From Pseudomonadota bacterium (GTDB lineage Bacteria > Pseudomonadota > Gammaproteobacteria > Steroidobacterales > Steroidobacteraceae), in the NCBI GenBank assembly GCA_021817875.1, contig JAKAFQ010000019.1, forward strand, positions 1 through 18,123: a DNA stretch of 18,123 nt, read 5' to 3'. Positions 14,765 through 18,123 of the stretch are shown here, one piece after another. Position numbers and translations under genes: made by a program. The notes under the pieces were generated by a model. That model made no database searches. It had not been told where the DNA came from and was given only the letters and a program-made list of their open reading frames with translations. Each line of letters starts with the position of its first letter. Position 1 is the first letter of the stretch.

Positions 14765-15206
14765 GCATCGGCTCAACGTCCAACCTCAGATCCCCCAATC
14801 GGTCAGCCAGGGCAAGCGCAGGGCGTCTGGAACGCCGGTGGTGAAATGCCGGTGTTTGGCAAACGGAAGGTGTCACGAAGCCCGACCGCTGGCCGCGCAA
14901 GACGCGCATCGAACCCCTCGACAGTACAGAGGCAAGGCGAAATCACTGCTCTTTGCCTGCGGCCCGCGTCCGCAGAACGAAAAACGTGCCAGCCGCGCTG
15001 TCGGTGCGATGCGGCTGATGACGTGATGCCTTGGGCAAACGTCACACGGCGCCCCCTCTGCCCCCCGGCAGGTACATCCTCGGTGGTTTGGGATCTTGGA
15101 TCTTTTCCGACTCGATCAGTACGCTCATCCGGGCTCGCCCCCTGACTGTTCGGACGATCGTGCTATCAACAAGGGTGAGAGGCATCAGCCGCCTATGGGA
15201 CTTTCG

Positions 15207-15224
15207 ATTGCCCCCTGCGGCAAT
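15207..15224. other. Stem-loop ATTGCC-N6-GGCAAT
   Basis: A perfect 6-bp inverted repeat with a 6-nt loop at the left edge of an AT-rich island. It overlaps the -10 of the candidate minus-strand promoter by 3 nt and covers its predicted start site, so it could be an operator or fold at the 5' end of that transcript. Confidence 0.4.
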
Positions 15225-15250
15225 ATATCGGAACTTATTTTAGAATTCAA
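15222..15250 (-). promoter_or_regulatory. Candidate sigma70 promoter directed toward the AraC gene
   Basis: On the minus strand TTGAAT (15250-15245, 4 of 6 matches) and TATATT (15227-15222, 5 of 6) are separated by exactly 17 nt in a locally AT-rich island. A transcript would start near 15215 and run toward the AraC start at 14506, implying a leader of about 700 nt or a separate small RNA. Confidence 0.4.
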
Positions 15251-15267
15251 AGAATCGATCTCGAGAG

Positions 15268-15289
15268 GTCCGTCTGGGCCACGACGGAC
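15268..15289. other. Stem-loop GTCCGTC-N8-GACGGAC
   Basis: A perfect 7-bp inverted repeat with an 8-nt centre, about 18 bp upstream of the candidate minus-strand -35 element. The position suits an activator or repressor site as much as an RNA hairpin. The right end of the AT-rich island lies between it and the promoter. Confidence 0.4.
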
Positions 15290-15522
15290 AACCCACCGTG
15301 CCGTGCCGTCTGGGAATAACGAACGGTCAAACAGGTGGGTTGCTGCCGCGAATGTCCGCGCGCCTGCCCACGGGGCTGTGCGTCGATGCATGTCACCGGC
15401 CGCAACCACCAGCGGGGACGTGTGCGGCAAGGTTTGGTGCTGTGACATGGCGGATCGAGGCTGCATCACCCGCAGCGGAGTCGTCGCGGAGACAAACCGT
15501 GACGACGATCGCAACCCCATGG

Positions 15523-15534
15523 CCATTCATGAAC
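15523..15534 (+). repeat. Direct repeat CCATTCATGAAC, copy 1
   Basis: A 12-bp sequence repeated exactly at 15704-15715. It contains the 8-bp palindrome TTCATGAA. The copies are 181 bp apart on the same strand, both upstream of the permease promoter. Confidence 0.4.
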
Positions 15535-15703
15535 CGGACTTCCGGGCCGGGTCCGGCGTGACTCAGGCACATGCTCACCGGCGGCAGCGGGACCGCGCAT
15601 GTTCGAACTCAAGCAGGTCGGGATGCACGCCAGTGACGGAGTACTGCGGCGCCGAACCTGTCCCTCGTGCGTCTGCCGCAATCCGGAAACGCTGGTCAGT
15701 CGT

Positions 15704-15715
15704 CCATTCATGAAC
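15704..15715 (+). repeat. Direct repeat CCATTCATGAAC, copy 2, abutting the permease -35
   Basis: The second exact copy of the 12-bp repeat ends 2 nt before the -35 element at 15718, the usual place for a class-II activator site. The AraC protein is the obvious candidate binder, but no binding consensus is known to me for it. Confidence 0.4.
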
Positions 15716-15717
15716 AC

Positions 15718-15746
15718 TTGACCAGTAAATCAGGCGACGCTATGCT
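15718..15746 (+). promoter_or_regulatory. Strong candidate sigma70 promoter of the permease gene
   Basis: TTGACC (15718-15723, 5 of 6 matches) and TATGCT (15741-15746, 4 of 6) are separated by exactly 17 nt. Transcription would start near 15753, giving a leader of about 200 nt before the permease start at 15956. This is the best-spaced promoter-like site in the window. Confidence 0.55.
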
Positions 15747-15777
15747 ACCGTGGTAGGTGCACAAAAAAGGGGGGTGC

Positions 15778-15990
15778 GTGACTGCCACAGATGCCCTGCG
15801 CCGGAGCGGGTCCTGTCGTCGAGGAAAGCGCCTCACGGCCGAGCAGGCGCAGGTCCGGGGCGGCCACGACGCACCATCCGTGTGCGCCATCGAATATGGC
15901 GGCGCTTCTGCGGCACACCTTTCGCAAGCGTATGCGTTGGCGTCGCGAGGCGCTGATGCCGCATCCGTGGGTACCGAATCGAATGAATAA
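15778..15990 (+). CDS. Possible leader ORF overlapping the permease start
   Basis: A 70-codon frame beginning at GTG 15778 (MTATDALRRSGS...), just after an A6G6 run (15763-15774) that could act as a purine-rich ribosome binding site. Its TAA at 15988-15990 overlaps the alternative permease start ATG at 15983 in another frame. No homology or motif was recognised, and it rests only on position. If translated, it could couple ribosome movement through the leader to permease expression. It may equally be spurious; a GTG at 15757 in the same frame would be almost leaderless. Confidence 0.2.
   Translation: MTATDALRRSGSCRRGKRLTAEQAQVRGGHDAPSVCAIEYGGASAAHLSQAYALASRGADAASVGTESNE
15795..15853 (+). promoter_or_regulatory. 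Mutually exclusive stems in the permease mRNA leader
   Basis: CCTGCGCC (15795-15802) pairs perfectly with GGCGCAGG (15846-15853). GCGCCT (15828-15833) pairs perfectly with AGGCGC (15845-15850), which overlaps the first partner. Only one of the two structures can form at a time, the arrangement seen in attenuators and riboswitch expression platforms. No known riboswitch consensus was recognised. Confidence 0.38.
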
Positions 15991-17317
15991 TCCAACCGTC
16001 GCAGATGCTCACACCCTGGAGCATTCGGCTCTGGGCTGGAAACGGGCCTCGGCGCTCGGCATAGCGATCGCCATTTCCGGAAATTTCGCCGGCTGGAACT
16101 ATGGGTTGGCCGTGGGCGGCTGGACCGGCATGGTCGTTGCCGCCATCGCGATGGCGGCACTGTTCTTCGTCCTCGCCCAGTGCCTGGCAGAGCTCGCGGC
16201 GTCGTTTCCCGGTGGAGCGGGATTCGATCATTACGTGCGCCAGGCCTTCGGTCCGGCCGCCGGCTATATCTGTGGCGTCTCGCTGACCACCGCGCTCGTG
16301 GTCGGCACAGGACTGGCCGCCTCGTTTTCGGCCGCATACTTCCACTCCATGGTCGGCAGCGGCGGATGGTCGATCAAGCTCGTCATGTTCGCGCTGATCA
16401 TCGGTCTGCAGCTGCGCGGCGCTCGCGAGGTGGCTGGCCTGACAGTGCTGACCGGAGCGATCGTGGTCGTTGTGCTCATCGCCTTTTACCTGTTCACCGC
16501 GCCGCATTTCAGTGTGGCCAACCTGATGAGCCATCCCGGTGCGACCGCACATCTGACCGCCGCATCGGTTTTGGGGTGCGTGCCGTTCGCACTGTTTCTC
16601 TTTCTGGGCGTCGAGCAGTCCGCCCAGGCGGCGGCAGAAACCCAGGAGCCGGCTCGGACCATTCCGAAAGCCCTGGCCGTCGCGGTGCTGGTCGCCACCA
16701 CACTCGGCCTCACCACCCTGGTGTTGGCCACTGGCGGCGCCGGCGTCGGCAGATTGACGACGTCAAACGATCCTCTGTTCACGGCCATCATGCTGCATCC
16801 CGGAGTTCCCGGCGCGGCACTCATGACCGACCTGGTGAGTGTCGGAGCATTGGTCGCCCTGATGGGCACGTTCTTTTCGCTGACATACGCGGCTTCCAGG
16901 CAGATCTTCCACTTCGCTCGGGCGGGCGATTTGCCGGCGGCGCTCGCCGTGACGAACAGCAGGCATGCCCCCTGGGGGGCGCTTGTGTTGACTGGCGTCT
17001 GCGGAATCGTTTCCGCCGCGTTTCGGCCGGATACCGTCATGCTCGTGTTCATATTCCTGGTCAGCATCTCGTATATTCTCGTGCTCGGGTCTTTCGTCAG
17101 GTTGCGCTACAGCGAACCGGACTTGACGCGGCCGTACCGCGCCGTCGGTGGACGGGTCGGAGCTTCGCTCGGCATGGTGCTTGCACTGGCCGTCGCGGCA
17201 TCCTGCTATCAGTCACGGCCGTCGGTTCTGACGTGGTGTGTGGTCGGTCTGGCGTTGTCCCTGGTGAATTTTTTTGTTCGAAGCCATGGTCGGACCACGG
17301 TGAATCCTGCGGGCTGA
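15956..17317 (+). CDS. APC-superfamily permease, ethanolamine-permease-like
   Basis: An inner-membrane amine/amino-acid permease of 453 residues with about 12 hydrophobic segments. The ATG at 15956 is chosen because GAGG (15947-15950) lies 5 nt before it; ATG 15983 (MNNPTVADAH) is a plausible alternative without a clear Shine-Dalgarno. Helix 1 contains SGNFAGWNYGLAVGG (41-55), similar to the GWNFGLA-type motif of ethanolamine permeases. AELAASFPGGAGFDHYVRQA (78-97) and FLGVEQSAQAAAETQEPART (216-235) match the E-rich conserved segments of that group, and YAASRQIFHFARAGDLPAAL (311-330) the later conserved loop. The assignment is by eye. It is divergent from the AraC gene and upstream of the third TonB receptor. 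It could supply the substrate for the kinase/phospho-lyase pair. Confidence 0.92.
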   Translation: MPHPWVPNRMNNPTVADAHTLEHSALGWKRASALGIAIAISGNFAGWNYGLAVGGWTGMVVAAIAMAALFFVLAQCLAELAASFPGGAGFDHYVRQAFGPAAGYICGVSLTTALVVGTGLAASFSAAYFHSMVGSGGWSIKLVMFALIIGLQLRGAREVAGLTVLTGAIVVVVLIAFYLFTAPHFSVANLMSHPGATAHLTAASVLGCVPFALFLFLGVEQSAQAAAETQEPARTIPKALAVAVLVATTLGLTTLVLATGGAGVGRLTTSNDPLFTAIMLHPGVPGAALMTDLVSVGALVALMGTFFSLTYAASRQIFHFARAGDLPAALAVTNSRHAPWGALVLTGVCGIVSAAFRPDTVMLVFIFLVSISYILVLGSFVRLRYSEPDLTRPYRAVGGRVGASLGMVLALAVAASCYQSRPSVLTWCVVGLALSLVNFFVRSHGRTTVNPAG

Positions 17318-17433
17318 GCCGTGCATTTCGCCTGCCGCAGACACGGTCGGGATGCAAGCCGCGAACTGTCGCCGGTGCGAATCGAGCGCAACAGCCTGAT
17401 CCACCGGTCATCCGCACGGACTGTCGGCGTCGC

Positions 17434-17450
17434 ACGGCGCTGCGCGCCGT
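17434..17450 (+). terminator. Hairpin between permease and third TonB receptor
   Basis: ACGGCGC (17434-17440) and GCGCCGT (17444-17450) pair perfectly around a 3-nt loop. Outer GGCG/CGCC pairs (17426-17429, 17451-17454) extend it beyond a one-sided bulge. It follows the permease stop by 116 nt and precedes the next start by 40 nt. No T tract, so terminator function is tentative. Confidence 0.35.
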
Positions 17451-17490
17451 CGCCGGCCATTCATATCGGAACGTTTCGGGAGCCAAGTCC

Positions 17491-18123
17491 ATGATGCGAA
17501 AAACTCTATTGGTGTGGGCAGCGACGATCGCTCTTGGGACCATCGGCGCCAATGCGAGCGCCGCGGCCGAGCCTGCTGCCGCAGGCGCGATCCCGAACGG
17601 GCTCGCGGAAGTCGTCGTCACCGCGACCCGGGAGCGGACCACGGTTCAGACGACCCCGATCAGCATCACCGCGGTCACGTCCTCTCAGATCGCCTCCCGT
17701 GGCCTTTTGAACGTGGATAGCCTGGTGCGCTCGGTGCCTGGCATTGCGGTGCGGAACTCCGGGGGGCCGGGAGAAGAGGAGTACGAGATCCGAGGGCTGA
17801 ACTCCCAGGGCGGAAACTCCTCGATGGTGGGCATGTACTTCGGGGAAATTCCGCTGTCGACCGCCATGGGCTCTCAGTTCGGCAAGAACCTGATGAACCT
17901 CGGCCTGTATGACGTGAGGCGGGTCGAGGTGCTCCGTGGACCGCAGGGCACGCTCTATGGCTCGAGTTCCATGGGCGGAACGATCCGGGTGTTGCCCAAC
18001 AGGCCGCAGCTCCAGAGGTTCTCGGCGACCACCGAAGAGGTGCTGTCGGCCACCATATCCGGGGGAGGCATCAATCACCAGGAAAATGGCATGATGAACC
18101 TTCCGCTGCGCCGGACTGCGGCG
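17491..18123 (+). CDS. TonB-dependent outer membrane receptor, N-terminal part (runs off window)
   Basis: The frame is open to the window end, giving 211 codons of what is probably a receptor of more than 800 residues. ATG 17491 has GGGAG at 17478-17482, 8 nt upstream; a second ATG follows immediately. The signal peptide is about MMRKTLLVWAATIALGTIGA with cleavage near ASA-AA at 24. The TonB box is EVVVTATRER at 40-49. The plug shows RGLNSQGGNSSMVG and RVEVLRGPQGTLYGSSSMGG. From the TonB box to the window end it aligns without gaps to the receptor at 6400-8898, with roughly 78% identity by manual count. The first about 36 residues, the signal region, are not conserved. The two are therefore recent paralogues, probably with related ligands. 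It is on the same strand as the permease, 173 bp downstream. Confidence 0.94.
   Translation, partial: MMRKTLLVWAATIALGTIGANASAAAEPAAAGAIPNGLAEVVVTATRERTTVQTTPISITAVTSSQIASRGLLNVDSLVRSVPGIAVRNSGGPGEEEYEIRGLNSQGGNSSMVGMYFGEIPLSTAMGSQFGKNLMNLGLYDVRRVEVLRGPQGTLYGSSSMGGTIRVLPNRPQLQRFSATTEEVLSATISGGGINHQENGMMNLPLRRTAA

Larger units (their letters stand above)
14507..15955. other. 1.45-kb non-coding region between AraC and permease genes
   Basis: This is the largest gene-free stretch in the window, between divergent genes. Frames on both strands lack motifs and good starts. It holds an opposing pair of good promoter-like sites, several perfect hairpins, a 12-bp direct repeat and a structured permease leader, each listed separately. 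The GC content drops sharply at about 15220-15260. No transposase remnant, tRNA or known riboswitch consensus was recognised. Confidence 0.5.

Noticed and set aside
15225..15234. ATATCGGAAC also present at 17463-17472 upstream of the third TonB receptor
   Set aside because: A shared 10-mer is expected many times by chance in a window of this length.
1..18123. tRNA, rRNA, CRISPR arrays, insertion sequences, prophage or defence genes
   Set aside because: Looked for by eye on both strands; no transposase, integrase, spaced repeats or conserved RNA gene was found.

Overview
The window looks like chromosome of a high-GC Gram-negative bacterium. I infer a proteobacterium of the sphingomonad or Steroidobacter/Nevskia kind, because TonB-dependent receptors are abundant and sit next to SDR, MFS, LysR and AraC genes. 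This is inferred from gene content only. Ten protein genes are well supported, two of them cut by the window edges. No tRNA, rRNA, CRISPR array, insertion sequence or phage gene was seen. Coding density is rather low: several gaps of 350-1450 bp carry no recognisable gene, but some contain strong hairpins and promoter-like sites.

Left part (1-5285): a spinster-like MFS transporter (1-936, minus, 3' end missing), a CynR-like LysR regulator (1619-2563, minus), and a divergently transcribed TonB-dependent receptor (3006-5285, plus). The LysR/receptor intergenic region has candidate promoters and two short inverted repeats.

Middle (5531-8898, minus): a second TonB-dependent receptor followed 71 bp later by an SDR oxidoreductase, with a perfect 9-bp-stem hairpin between them.

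Core (9248-12774, minus): a compact three-gene unit, MFS transporter then class-III PLP enzyme then APH-fold small-molecule kinase. The PLP enzyme closely resembles the animal phosphoethanolamine/phosphohydroxylysine phospho-lyases rather than an ordinary transaminase, and the kinase resembles their partner kinases. An AraC regulator (13490-14506, minus) lies upstream. Further right, on the plus strand, is an APC permease resembling ethanolamine permeases (15956-17317). My main hypothesis is an amino-alcohol uptake and breakdown module: import, ATP-dependent phosphorylation, then PLP-dependent elimination to an aldehyde, ammonia and phosphate. It would not need the cobalamin-dependent EutBC lyase. 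The true substrate cannot be read from the sequence.

Right edge (17491-18123, plus): the start of a third TonB-dependent receptor, a close paralogue of the second one in the opposite orientation. The two paralogues therefore bracket the amino-alcohol module. The permease has a good sigma70-type promoter and a leader of about 200 nt with mutually exclusive stems and a possible leader ORF. It is the best candidate here for an undescribed regulatory element.
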